Assembly: GCA_016190465.1 (NCBI GenBank)
Contig: JACPQP010000018.1
Coordinates: 1 to 11,911, forward strand
From: Chloroflexota bacterium
Lineage (GTDB): Bacteria; Chloroflexota; UBA6077; FW602-bin22; JACPQP01
Reading direction: 5' to 3'
Length of the DNA: 11,911 nt
Shown here: piece by piece, positions 5,365-11,522 of the stretch
Layout: each line of letters begins with the position of its first letter
How positions within the stretch are numbered: position 1 is the first letter of the stretch
The notes under the pieces: model-generated
Databases searched by the model: none
What the model was told of the DNA's origin: nothing
What the model saw: the letters and a program-made list of their open reading frames with translations, nothing else
Translations under genes and position numbers: made by a program

Positions 5365-7695
5365 TCACCGTCCCGGCGTCGGCGTCGCCCGGGCCGGGGT
5401 GCCCGGGGCGGTGGGGGTCGGCTGCGCGGCGGTTGGTGTCGACGCCGCCCCCGGAGTCCCGGTCGCCGCGGGGGTTCCCTTCGCGTCAGGGCCCGGTGTC
5501 GGGGTCAGGCCTGGCCCAAACAGCGTCACGTTGCGCGAGGGGCGGTAGATCGACCGCGCCGTCCAGTCGTCCACCACCTCGGCGCCGCGCACCACCAGCC
5601 GACGGATGGCTGCCCGGAACCCATCTTCGGCGTGCTCGACCAGCAGCTCCCGCCCCGGTGGCATCGTCGGATCCTCCTGGCGGACCGGGGCAGGGTCGGC
5701 CTGCACGGGGTCGGTGATGACCGGCTTCTCGACCTTGACTTCCCAATCGGGCTTCACCCCGTACAGCTCGAACGTCAGGTTCGCCCCGTCCGTCCGCGCC
5801 GCGATGACGACCCAGTTGCGGGTGTTGTTCTTGAACCGGAAGTCGACGTCGTACTCCTCGTCGACCGTCGCGTCGAGCCCCTGGAGGCCGCGCGGCGGGA
5901 GGCCATACCGGGGTATCCAGTACAGATGCCAGTTGCGCTCGACGATCGGGTAGCCCGACCAGAACACCGCGTGGAAGAGCGTCGTCGCGACCTGGCAGAT
6001 GCCGCCGGCCTCCGAGGGCACCGTCTCGATGTCCCCTTTCCCGTTGAGGGTGATGCCGTAGCCGATCTTGAAGCCGTTCTTCAGCGTGGCCGGCCCGAGC
6101 GCGGCGTTGAAGGAGAAGACCGTGTCCGGCGGAATGACCGTGCCATCCAGACGTTTGGCCGCTAGCTCGACGTTGTGGGCGCGCTCCGGTATCGAGCCGG
6201 CGTAGGAGGTGGTCGCGTCCATGATCTTGTCTTTCACCACGATCTGGTCCTGCGTCGCCGCAGTGATCGCCGCAGGGACCAACGCATAGACCGGCGGAAT
6301 CCGACGATGGGAGGTCACCGCCGTGGCGAGCAAGGCGTCGACCGTCTGGGCCACGTCGAGCTGGCGCCCCGGCTGTTCGCGCTGGATCATCACGATCTTG
6401 CCGTTCTGATAGCGGAACCGAGCGTTGACGGGCTTGCGCTCCAACCTCGGGGCGAGCTTGCCGACGAAGCTTTCCAGTGGACGGCGGTCGAACTCGAGAC
6501 GCGGCCGCTCCGTGGGGCTCGCCGGCATCACGACTCGAGTCAGACGGGCAAGCTCGACCGGAGAGACCGTCCACTCGGCATCATCCCCGACCAGGACAAG
6601 CGGCGGGGACACGACCGCCGCGAGCTGACCGCGCACCGTCTCGAGATCGGCATCGGCGAGGCGCGGTGGAACGGTCCGCACGACGAGCGCCACTTCGCGG
6701 GACGGGGTGTCGATGGCTGCCTGGAAGGCCGCGACTGTCGCGGGAACGTCCAGCCGCCGGCCCGCACGTGCGGCGTTGAACACGACCCGGGTCCCGTCGA
6801 GCCGAAGGCGCGCGTCGATCGGCGAGAGAGCGATCGCCGCTTCGATCGGCGACAGCGCCGCGGCCAGCCGCTGGTCATCCCAGCTCACGGCAATCCCCGC
6901 GGCGCTCTGACGCAGCGAGAGCAACCGAGTGAGCTCCCGTGGCGACCACGCCCACTCGCGGTCGCCATCGCGCAGGCTCACCGGACGACCGATAAACCGG
7001 AATGCCTCTTGTTTGGACGAAAGCAGCATCTCCTCGGTGACGGCGACCGGCAGCGTCGCCAGCGGGAGGTCGATTGGTCCGCCCGACATCTTGAGCAGCG
7101 CCTGGGCGACCTGGTCGACCGCCTGCGTCAGGATGATCTCCTGGCCCGGGCGCGACGCGACGACGACGACCGTGCCGTCGGGGCGGATGTCGAGCAACGC
7201 GTTGACCGGCGGCTGCCGGAACTCGGCGTTGACCTTCGTCAGCGCCTCGCTGGTGCGATCCCGGTCGACCCGGAGCACCGGGGCGACCTCGTGGCCGTCG
7301 CCAAGCGCCTTCGCCTGGCCAACCAGCCGTCCCCACCAGTTCCCTTCGTGGCCGACCGCGTAGCCCGCCTGGACGGTCTGCCGCGCGTCGAAGCGCAGGC
7401 CGAGGGCCTGTGGGCTGGCCTCCCAGACGTGTGACCCCGAACGCAGGAGAAGGCGCGACTGTCCATAGCCGGCGAACCAGGCTTCGAGCACCCCTTGCGC
7501 CTCGGCCGGCTGGTATCCCCCCAACTCGACCCCCATCGACCGCACTCCCGGATAGATGCGGCCGGCGTAGGCAATCTCGAAGCCAGCCACCAGGCCGACG
7601 ACTATAGCAGCAACTACACCAAGCGCCATACCCGTCGCTAGAAGCGCCGCGCCGAGAAAAGCCAGGCGACCAGTCTCAGTCTCCATCGTCTCCAC
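5365..7695 (-). CDS. VanW-family membrane-anchored cell-wall protein with PG_binding_4 repeats
   Basis: A 776-residue envelope protein, probably acting outside the membrane on or near peptidoglycan; no enzymatic reaction has been established for VanW domains. One N-terminal membrane helix (about 12-38) anchors it. Three related segments follow, each with the pattern A-R/L-x-x-x-G-x-V then P-G-R-x-L-D-V: about 164-200, 294-328 and 422-457. They match the putative peptidoglycan-binding family PG_binding_4. The VanW domain (about 494-625) contains LDGTVIPPDTVFSFN and the signature GGICQVATTLF (564-574). A G5-like beta segment (about 650-727) and a Thr/Pro-rich tail (731-776) complete it. GTG 7695 is chosen because AGGGG lies 5 nt upstream; ATG 7686 is possible. 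It lies 85 bp downstream of the MgtC-like gene on the same strand and may share its transcript. A link to vancomycin resistance should not be inferred from the family name. Confidence 0.93.
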   Translation of the reverse strand: METMETETGRLAFLGAALLATGMALGVVAAIVVGLVAGFEIAYAGRIYPGVRSMGVELGGYQPAEAQGVLEAWFAGYGQSRLLLRSGSHVWEASPQALGLRFDARQTVQAGYAVGHEGNWWGRLVGQAKALGDGHEVAPVLRVDRDRTSEALTKVNAEFRQPPVNALLDIRPDGTVVVVASRPGQEIILTQAVDQVAQALLKMSGGPIDLPLATLPVAVTEEMLLSSKQEAFRFIGRPVSLRDGDREWAWSPRELTRLLSLRQSAAGIAVSWDDQRLAAALSPIEAAIALSPIDARLRLDGTRVVFNAARAGRRLDVPATVAAFQAAIDTPSREVALVVRTVPPRLADADLETVRGQLAAVVSPPLVLVGDDAEWTVSPVELARLTRVVMPASPTERPRLEFDRRPLESFVGKLAPRLERKPVNARFRYQNGKIVMIQREQPGRQLDVAQTVDALLATAVTSHRRIPPVYALVPAAITAATQDQIVVKDKIMDATTSYAGSIPERAHNVELAAKRLDGTVIPPDTVFSFNAALGPATLKNGFKIGYGITLNGKGDIETVPSEAGGICQVATTLFHAVFWSGYPIVERNWHLYWIPRYGLPPRGLQGLDATVDEEYDVDFRFKNNTRNWVVIAARTDGANLTFELYGVKPDWEVKVEKPVITDPVQADPAPVRQEDPTMPPGRELLVEHAEDGFRAAIRRLVVRGAEVVDDWTARSIYRPSRNVTLFGPGLTPTPGPDAKGTPAATGTPGAASTPTAAQPTPTAPGTPARATPTPGR

Positions 7696-7780
7696 TTCCG
7701 CCCCTCATCGGCCGTTGCCCGTGGTGCGGCGACCATCGTAACCGGTGAAACACGCCTCAGCGTCGGACGTTACGCCCTCC

Positions 7781-8239
7781 TCACTCGTCCCCCGCCTCCG
7801 TCGGAGGGCGCACGCCACGCAGCAGGTGCAGCGCCACAAACGCCAGTGCAGTCGTGAAAACGGCCAGACCGTACAGGCCAACGCCAACCAGCAGACCGAT
7901 GGCGGCCACGATCCAGATGGAGGCCGCCGTGGTCAACCCCCGCACTGTCGAGGCCGTCCGAAAGATGGTTCCCGCGCCCAGGAACCCAACGCCCGTCACC
8001 ACTTGAGCGGCGATGCGCGACGGATCCACCTGGCCCGCGGTGGCCGAGAAGCCGTAGGCAGACGCCAGCGTGAAGCACGTCGAGCCGCCAGCAACCAGCA
8101 TGTGGGTCCGCAGCCCAGCCGGTCTCCTCGCCCACTCGCGCTCGAAGCCCAGGAGTGCACCGAGGAGAAACGAGAGGAATACGCGCGCCATCAGCTCAGC
8201 GTCAAGTGGCGTCAGTCCGAACGGTAGCAACGGCGTCAC
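7781..8239 (-). CDS. MgtC/SapB-family integral membrane protein
   Basis: A 152-residue inner-membrane protein with the conserved MgtC/SapB core. The motifs visible are GFERE (31-35), GLRTHMLVAGG (42-52), RIAAQVVTGVGFLGAGTI (75-92) and VRGLTTAASIW (99-109), with four to five predicted helices and a short charged C-terminus. It lacks the cytoplasmic C-terminal domain of Salmonella MgtC, as do many short family members. Relatives are linked to growth at low magnesium, inhibition of ATP synthase or acid tolerance; which applies here cannot be read from the sequence. GTG 8239 is preferred because it supplies the usual residues before the first helix. ATG at residue 17 is an alternative, since the Shine-Dalgarno before the GTG is weak. 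The VanW gene follows at 85 bp; upstream it is divergent from the SprT-like gene. Confidence 0.93.
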   Translation of the reverse strand: MTPLLPFGLTPLDAELMARVFLSFLLGALLGFEREWARRPAGLRTHMLVAGGSTCFTLASAYGFSATAGQVDPSRIAAQVVTGVGFLGAGTIFRTASTVRGLTTAASIWIVAAIGLLVGVGLYGLAVFTTALAFVALHLLRGVRPPTEAGDE

Positions 8240-8292
8240 AACACCATCTCGTTTCGCGCCCAGTCTGGATCGGAATACGCAGCGACATGACC

Positions 8293-8301
8293 ATTCTACC
8301 A
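8293..8301 (-). promoter_or_regulatory. Extended -10 promoter for the MgtC-like gene
   Basis: The minus strand reads TGGTAGAAT, a TGn-extended -10 with five of six consensus bases. No clear -35 is present, which extended -10 promoters can tolerate. The predicted start near 8286 gives a leader of about 47 nt to GTG 8239. Confidence 0.4.
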
Positions 8302-8365
8302 GAGCCTGGTGCTGCCGGCCGCACCGCTTTCAGCCAATTGGTGCGAAGTACGGAGTGGATCAGTG

Positions 8366-8435
8366 AGATGGCTGATTGCTGACGGCTACGGGACGCGCCA
8401 AACGTTCAGGCGCCAGATGGCTGTTTGTTGACAGT
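8366..8435. repeat. Paired heptamer arrays / imperfect 18-bp direct repeat
   Basis: AGATGGCTGATTGCTGAC at 8366-8383 is repeated with two mismatches at 8415-8432, 49 bp on. Each copy is built of 7-mers: GATGGCT, GATTGCT, GACGGCT at 8367-8387, and GATGGCT, GTTTGTT, GACAGTA at 8416-8436. The unit is related to the array at 4323-4343. It lies in the divergent region between the MgtC-like and SprT-like genes, and the second copy runs into a promoter-like sequence. Confidence 0.55.
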
Positions 8436-8446
8436 ACTGTTATACT
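8431..8446 (+). promoter_or_regulatory. Extended -10 promoter overlapped by a 10-bp palindrome
   Basis: TGTTATACT (8438-8446) is a TGn-extended -10. The perfect palindrome ACAGTACTGT (8431-8440) overlaps its upstream edge, a typical position for a repressor operator. TTGACA at 8428-8433 is only 7 bp from the -10 and cannot serve as its -35. The transcript would carry a leader of about 200 nt before GTG 8653. Confidence 0.4.
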
Positions 8447-8540
8447 CTGCCCCGACATTCTCGCCGGCTGGCGGAAACCCTGGGCCGATGGCACCGTCTC
8501 GCGTCACCGACGGGCGGCTTGCTTGAAGGCTGAGCGGTGT

Positions 8541-8579
8541 CACGTGCGACTGGCGCTGATCAATCGACCACGTGCGACT
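8541..8579 (+). repeat. Direct repeat CACGTGCGACT in the leader of the SprT-like gene
   Basis: The 11-bp sequence CACGTGCGACT occurs at 8541-8551 and 8569-8579, 28 bp apart, each containing the palindrome CACGTG. It sits between the predicted promoter and the start codon, just before the 13-bp tandem array. Confidence 0.55.
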
Positions 8580-8580
8580 T

Positions 8581-8632
8581 GCACCTTGCTCTGGCGCCTC
8601 ACTCTGGTGCCTTGCTCTTGCGCCTTACTCTT
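8581..8632 (+). repeat. Four tandem 13-bp repeats directly before the ribosome binding site
   Basis: The units are GCACCTTGCTCTG, GCGCCTCACTCTG, GTGCCTTGCTCTT and GCGCCTTACTCTT, four imperfect copies without gaps, ending 6 nt before the GAGGAG ribosome binding site at 8639-8644. The array is pyrimidine-rich on the coding strand, and the 13-bp period is not a multiple of three, so it is not protein-coding. Copy-number change would alter leader length. Confidence 0.65.
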
Positions 8633-8638
8633 GTGATC

Positions 8639-8644
8639 GAGGAG
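8639..8644 (+). promoter_or_regulatory. Ribosome binding site deciding the start of the SprT-like gene
   Basis: GAGGAG is 8 nt upstream of GTG 8653. This excludes in-frame starts further upstream, such as the GTG-like codon near 8572, which would translate the 13-bp repeats. Confidence 0.75.
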
Positions 8645-8652
8645 TATGGTCC

Positions 8653-9207
8653 GTGTCGTTCGCGAGCGTCGATTCCTCCACCACTCGATGTGCACCCCTT
8701 GTCCGCGACCAGTCGTGGATCGAGCAGGAACTGGAATACCTCTGGGACAACCACTTCGCCGACGTTCCCCTAGTGAATCGGGTTGCCGTGCGATTCGTGG
8801 GCACCTGGAGGTCTCGCCTCGGGCTCATCACGCTCTCCGAGGACGAGCACACGACCTACATCTGCCTCAACACCCTGCTTCGTCTCCCCGAGGTGCCCTA
8901 TTACGTTCCGTCGATCACCCTGGCGCACGAACTCGTGCACTATGCCCACGGCTTCGGATCGCCGCTGCCACGCAAGTATCGGTACCCGCATCGCGGGCGG
9001 ATCGTCGAGCGGGAGCTGAGCCGGCGCGGGCTCCGGGCCGAGTATGATCTGTACGACGACTGGGTTTACACCCACTGGTACAATTTCTATCCCCGGTTCA
9101 TCGGGCGCCTCCATCCCGCGTGGGACCCACTCAGGAACGGCGGCCAGGGGGTGAGGTCCCCCCTCGCCGCGTCGGACCCACTCAGGAACGGCGGCCGGGG
9201 GGGGTGA
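8653..9207 (+). CDS. SprT-like HExxH zinc metalloprotease-like protein
   Basis: A probable cytoplasmic zinc metallopeptidase-fold protein of 184 residues. Residues about 20-60 (SWIEQELEYLWDNHF, then VAVRFVGTWRSRLGLITL) resemble the start of SprT-like domains. ITLAHELVHYAHGFG carries the zinc motif H92-E93-x-x-H96. A third ligand may be H113 or a Glu in HRGRIVERE (113-121). No signal peptide or membrane helix is seen. SprT/Spartan relatives act on DNA-protein crosslinks or are uncharacterised; the substrate here is unknown. The last 27 or so residues, from DPLRNGG at 158, are encoded by a GC-rich repeat array. The natural C-terminus was probably near residue 155, with the present tail acquired by repeat insertion. 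The gene is divergent from the MgtC-like gene and has a repeat-rich leader of about 200 nt. Confidence 0.75.
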   Translation: MSFASVDSSTTRCAPLVRDQSWIEQELEYLWDNHFADVPLVNRVAVRFVGTWRSRLGLITLSEDEHTTYICLNTLLRLPEVPYYVPSITLAHELVHYAHGFGSPLPRKYRYPHRGRIVERELSRRGLRAEYDLYDDWVYTHWYNFYPRFIGRLHPAWDPLRNGGQGVRSPLAASDPLRNGGRGG

Positions 9208-9263
9208 GGGCCCCCTCTCCGCGTCGGAGAGGGGGCCAGGGGGTGAGGTCCCCTCGCCGCGTC
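9123..9263. repeat. About 51-bp tandem GC-rich repeat array overlapping the 3' end of the SprT-like gene
   Basis: A 23-bp block (GGACCCACTCAGG...GGCC) occurs identically at 9123-9145 and 9174-9196, each followed by a G-run, TGAGG, a C-rich run and CGCCGCGTC or similar. A third unit (9226-9263) keeps only the second half. The period is 51 then about 52 bp. In the first unit the TGA is out of frame and translated through; in the second a longer run of eight Gs (9197-9204) shifts it into frame and ends the protein at 9207. Confidence 0.8.
9209..9237. repeat. Stem-loop repeat, copy 2 (12-bp stem, 5-nt loop)
   Basis: GGCCCCCTCTCC and GGAGAGGGGGCC form a perfect 12-bp stem with loop GCGTC, starting one base after the stop codon of the SprT-like gene. 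It shares CCCCCTCTCC / GGAGAGGGGG and a downstream GGGTGAGG with the element at 5307-5335. No T-run follows, so terminator function is uncertain; RNA stabilisation or a dispersed repeat is as likely. Confidence 0.7.
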
Positions 9264-9271
9264 GGCGGGTT

Positions 9272-9300
9272 TTGACCACCAGCGCCTCGGCTGGTAGACT
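9272..9300 (+). promoter_or_regulatory. Sigma-70-type promoter of the FecR-domain gene
   Basis: TTGACC (9272-9277) and TAGACT (9295-9300) are exactly 17 bp apart, and TG precedes the -10 by one base (extended -10). The spacer carries an inverted repeat ACCAGC / GCTGGT (9278-9283, 9290-9295) that could be an operator. The predicted start near 9307 gives a leader of about 65 nt. Confidence 0.65.
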
Positions 9301-9356
9301 ACACGCGCGCGGCGTGGCGCGCTCACGGCCGTGCAGGGAGTAGCCTTCCGCCATCA

Positions 9357-9362
9357 GGGAGG
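9357..9362 (+). promoter_or_regulatory. Ribosome binding site deciding the FecR-domain gene start
   Basis: GGGAGG is 10 nt upstream of GTG 9373. The in-frame GTG at 9331 has no such sequence and would add 14 residues unlike a normal N-terminus. Confidence 0.7.
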
Positions 9363-9372
9363 AATCGGTTCC

Positions 9373-10569
9373 GTGTTGGGGATCTCCTTTGCCCGATATC
9401 CGGAACGACTGGCCTGGGTGGTCATCTGGTTGTCGTTCCTCGCCTTTTGCCTGCTGGTGATGGCCACGTTCTTCGGCATCCGCTGGTACATCCAGGCGAC
9501 CGCCGAGCCACGCCTGGCGACTATCGAACTGATCCGTGGACCGGCGCTCGTTCAGGAGGCCGGCCGCCGCCGAGATTCCAGTGTGCTCGACGGGATGGAG
9601 TTGCGCGAGGGAGATCGCATCCGGACGCCGGCCGAGGCGCAGGTTCTCATCTCTCTCTTCGACGGCAGCAACGTCCGCCTGTGGCCATCCACCGAGCTAC
9701 GGATCGATCGTTCACGCTCCTCGCGGTTCAATCAGGCCCTCACGCAGGTACGGCTTCGTCAGGAGAGCGGGCACACCCGGATCGAGGTCGCGCCACCGGT
9801 GACCGACGAACGGGAGTTCGAGGTGTCGTTGCCGACAGCCGGCACGGTCGTCTTGCTCCGCGAGGGGAGCTACCGCATTCAGGTCGATGGCGAGGTGGCC
9901 GAGGTGGCCGTGCGCAGCGGGTCCGCCAGCGTCGTCACTGGCCAGCGCGCCGTCGAGGTGCTGCGGCACGAGCGAGTTGTCCTCGCACCGGACGTGGCGA
10001 CGATTCAGCCGCGGTCCGCGGAGCGGAACCTGATCGGAAACGGGGACTTCCGCGATGGGCTGGCCGGCTGGCAGGCGGGAAACCGCGACGTCGAAGACGC
10101 GACCGCTGGGACGATCACGGTCGTCGAGCAGGACGAGCGGAAGATCGCTCGGTTAGCGCGCGGCGAATCGCTCAAGCACGCCGAGACGTACCTTCACTAC
10201 CCCCTCAACCACGACGTTACCGACTATCAAGACCTGCATCTCGCGCTCGACCTCAAGATCGCCGAACAGTCGCTCGCCGGTGGCGGCTGGGTGGGGTCAG
10301 AGTATCCGGTGCTGGTGCGGCTGAGGTACCGCGACAGCCTCGGCTCTGAGGCGCTCTGGCAGCGCGGCTTCTACATCCAGAACCGCGATGGCCACCCGAC
10401 GACGTATGGGCACCAGGTCGACCCACAGACCTGGAACACGCTGCGGGTCGACCTCTTCGACAGCGATACGGTCACCCCGCGCCCGGCGACGCTGCTCTGG
10501 CTGGAGATCGTCGCCTCGGGCTGGCGGTACGAGAGCTACGTCGCCAACATCAAGCTACTGGCCGAGTGA
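9373..10569 (+). CDS. Membrane-anchored FecR-domain protein with C-terminal jellyroll-like domain
   Basis: A 398-residue protein with a short cytoplasmic N-terminus (ARYPERLAW), one membrane helix (about 14-38) and a large extracytoplasmic part. Residues about 48-210 fit a FecR domain: ELREGDRIRTPAEAQVLISL then DGSNVRLWPSTEL (about 76-108), and a later segment TAGTVVLLREGSYRIQVDGE (155-174) with VRSGSASV. Residues about 219-398 begin NLIGNGDFRDGLAGWQ, the usual opening of carbohydrate-binding-like beta-sandwich domains, and are rich in alternating beta strands. Classical FecR passes a siderophore signal to an ECF sigma factor. No sigma factor or TonB receptor is nearby, so that role is not supported here; a surface-binding or scaffold role is a guess. 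The gene has its own promoter and overlaps the convergent dehydratase-like gene by 20 bp at its 3' end. Confidence 0.85.
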   Translation: MLGISFARYPERLAWVVIWLSFLAFCLLVMATFFGIRWYIQATAEPRLATIELIRGPALVQEAGRRRDSSVLDGMELREGDRIRTPAEAQVLISLFDGSNVRLWPSTELRIDRSRSSRFNQALTQVRLRQESGHTRIEVAPPVTDEREFEVSLPTAGTVVLLREGSYRIQVDGEVAEVAVRSGSASVVTGQRAVEVLRHERVVLAPDVATIQPRSAERNLIGNGDFRDGLAGWQAGNRDVEDATAGTITVVEQDERKIARLARGESLKHAETYLHYPLNHDVTDYQDLHLALDLKIAEQSLAGGGWVGSEYPVLVRLRYRDSLGSEALWQRGFYIQNRDGHPTTYGHQVDPQTWNTLRVDLFDSDTVTPRPATLLWLEIVASGWRYESYVANIKLLAE

Positions 10570-11521
10570 TCGACGGAACCCGACCCGCTGTCTGCAACAG
10601 GGCCCGCAGGTATCCGATGGAGAAAGCGTGCCCTTGGTGACCCCAGTCGGTGTCTCCAACAATCCTCGGCGACGGTGCCGCCCGGATCGGACCGTCAAAG
10701 CCCACCTCGTCATAGGCTTGCAGCACCCGCAGGATGTCAGTGTCCCCCTCGTCGAGGAAGGCTTCCGTGAAGCTCGCGACCGTCCCTTTCGGGTTACGGA
10801 GGTGAACGAGCAGAATCTTCTGCTTCCGACCAAAGCGCCGGATCGCGTCGATCACATCCACCCCGGGCATCCGCGCCACCGTTCCCTGGCAGAAATCCAG
10901 TCCGTGACAGGCGCTTGGCGCCACCTCAAGTAACCGCTCAAGCGCGTCCACGGTGCCGAGAACGCTCGCCACGCCTTCTCCGGATGGAACAGGCGAGTCA
11001 TCCGGGTGACAGGCGAGCTTCACGCCTGCCGCCTCAGCGGCTGGGATGACGCGTTCCAGAAAGGAGATGAGGCGGCTCCATACCTCCTCGGCGGCAACCG
11101 GCTCGGCCGCGGAGAGGGAGGCGCTCGGGATAAGCGACTGGTCGTGGGCCGAGACGATCGCGCCGCCCCTCCCCGTGGGGCGGTGGCTGACCGTCCGGTA
11201 TCTGCCAGGTAGGGTCCACCGATAGCCTATCAGGGGGATGCCGACAGTGCCCGCGTTCCTGATCGATTGGCAGACTCGATCGATCTCCTCATCGCGACCG
11301 GGCTGGCCCAGCATCGCCTCGCGGTACTGCTCTGGTGGCAGAGACTCGATCGCCACCAGGTCCAGCCCCGCCTGCTCTACCCGATTGCGTATCGCCGCCA
11401 GCGACTGAACATCCCAACGGTCCGTATCGGCAATATCGGCAATGATGTGGTTGACGCCCAGTTGCTGCGCAAAGATCAGATCCTCGTCTCGCCAGGGGCT
11501 GACCGTGAGTGCGAGTTTCAC
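10550..11521 (-). CDS. Mannonate dehydratase (UxuA/ManD)-family paralogue lacking an active-site Asp-His pair
   Basis: A TIM-barrel protein of 323 residues, related to the enzyme that dehydrates D-mannonate to 2-keto-3-deoxy-D-gluconate in hexuronate breakdown. Family marks are the RGGA segment at 118-121, KLACHPDDSP (168-177), GLDFCQGT (207-214) and LLVHLRNP (237-244). These supply the His172, Cys211 and His240 expected as Mn ligands. The next motif, which reads RADHTP in the neighbouring paralogue, is RAAPSP here (280-285), so the fourth ligand Asp and the adjacent catalytic His are Ala282 and Pro283. Catalysis by the usual route is therefore doubtful; a regulatory, binding or altered-substrate role is possible. 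GTG 11521 has GGGGAGG 8 nt upstream and follows the stop of the paralogue by one base, so translation is probably coupled. The 3' end overlaps the FecR-domain gene by 20 bp. Confidence 0.88.
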   Translation of the reverse strand: MKLALTVSPWRDEDLIFAQQLGVNHIIADIADTDRWDVQSLAAIRNRVEQAGLDLVAIESLPPEQYREAMLGQPGRDEEIDRVCQSIRNAGTVGIPLIGYRWTLPGRYRTVSHRPTGRGGAIVSAHDQSLIPSASLSAAEPVAAEEVWSRLISFLERVIPAAEAAGVKLACHPDDSPVPSGEGVASVLGTVDALERLLEVAPSACHGLDFCQGTVARMPGVDVIDAIRRFGRKQKILLVHLRNPKGTVASFTEAFLDEGDTDILRVLQAYDEVGFDGPIRAAPSPRIVGDTDWGHQGHAFSIGYLRALLQTAGRVPSITRPVA

Positions 11522-11522
11522 G

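Noticed and set aside
6175..7434. A 419-codon plus-strand frame opposite the VanW gene
   Set aside because: Low-complexity Arg/Asp-rich translation antisense to a clear VanW/PG_binding_4 protein.
8428..8446. TTGACA and TATACT as a -35/-10 pair
   Set aside because: The spacing is 7 bp, too short for sigma-70; the -10 was kept only as an extended -10.
8366..8632. CRISPR-like array in the divergent intergenic region
   Set aside because: Units are 7, 11 and 13 bp without regular unique spacers, and there are no cas genes.
8376..8636. An 86-codon plus-strand frame with a TTG start in the leader of the SprT-like gene
   Set aside because: No ribosome binding site, translates the 13-bp repeats, and ends just before the real one; no protein-like features.
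9373..10569. Iron-siderophore FecIR signalling system
   Set aside because: No ECF sigma factor, TonB-dependent receptor or transporter nearby, and the C-terminal half is a beta-sandwich type rather than the usual FecR C-terminus.
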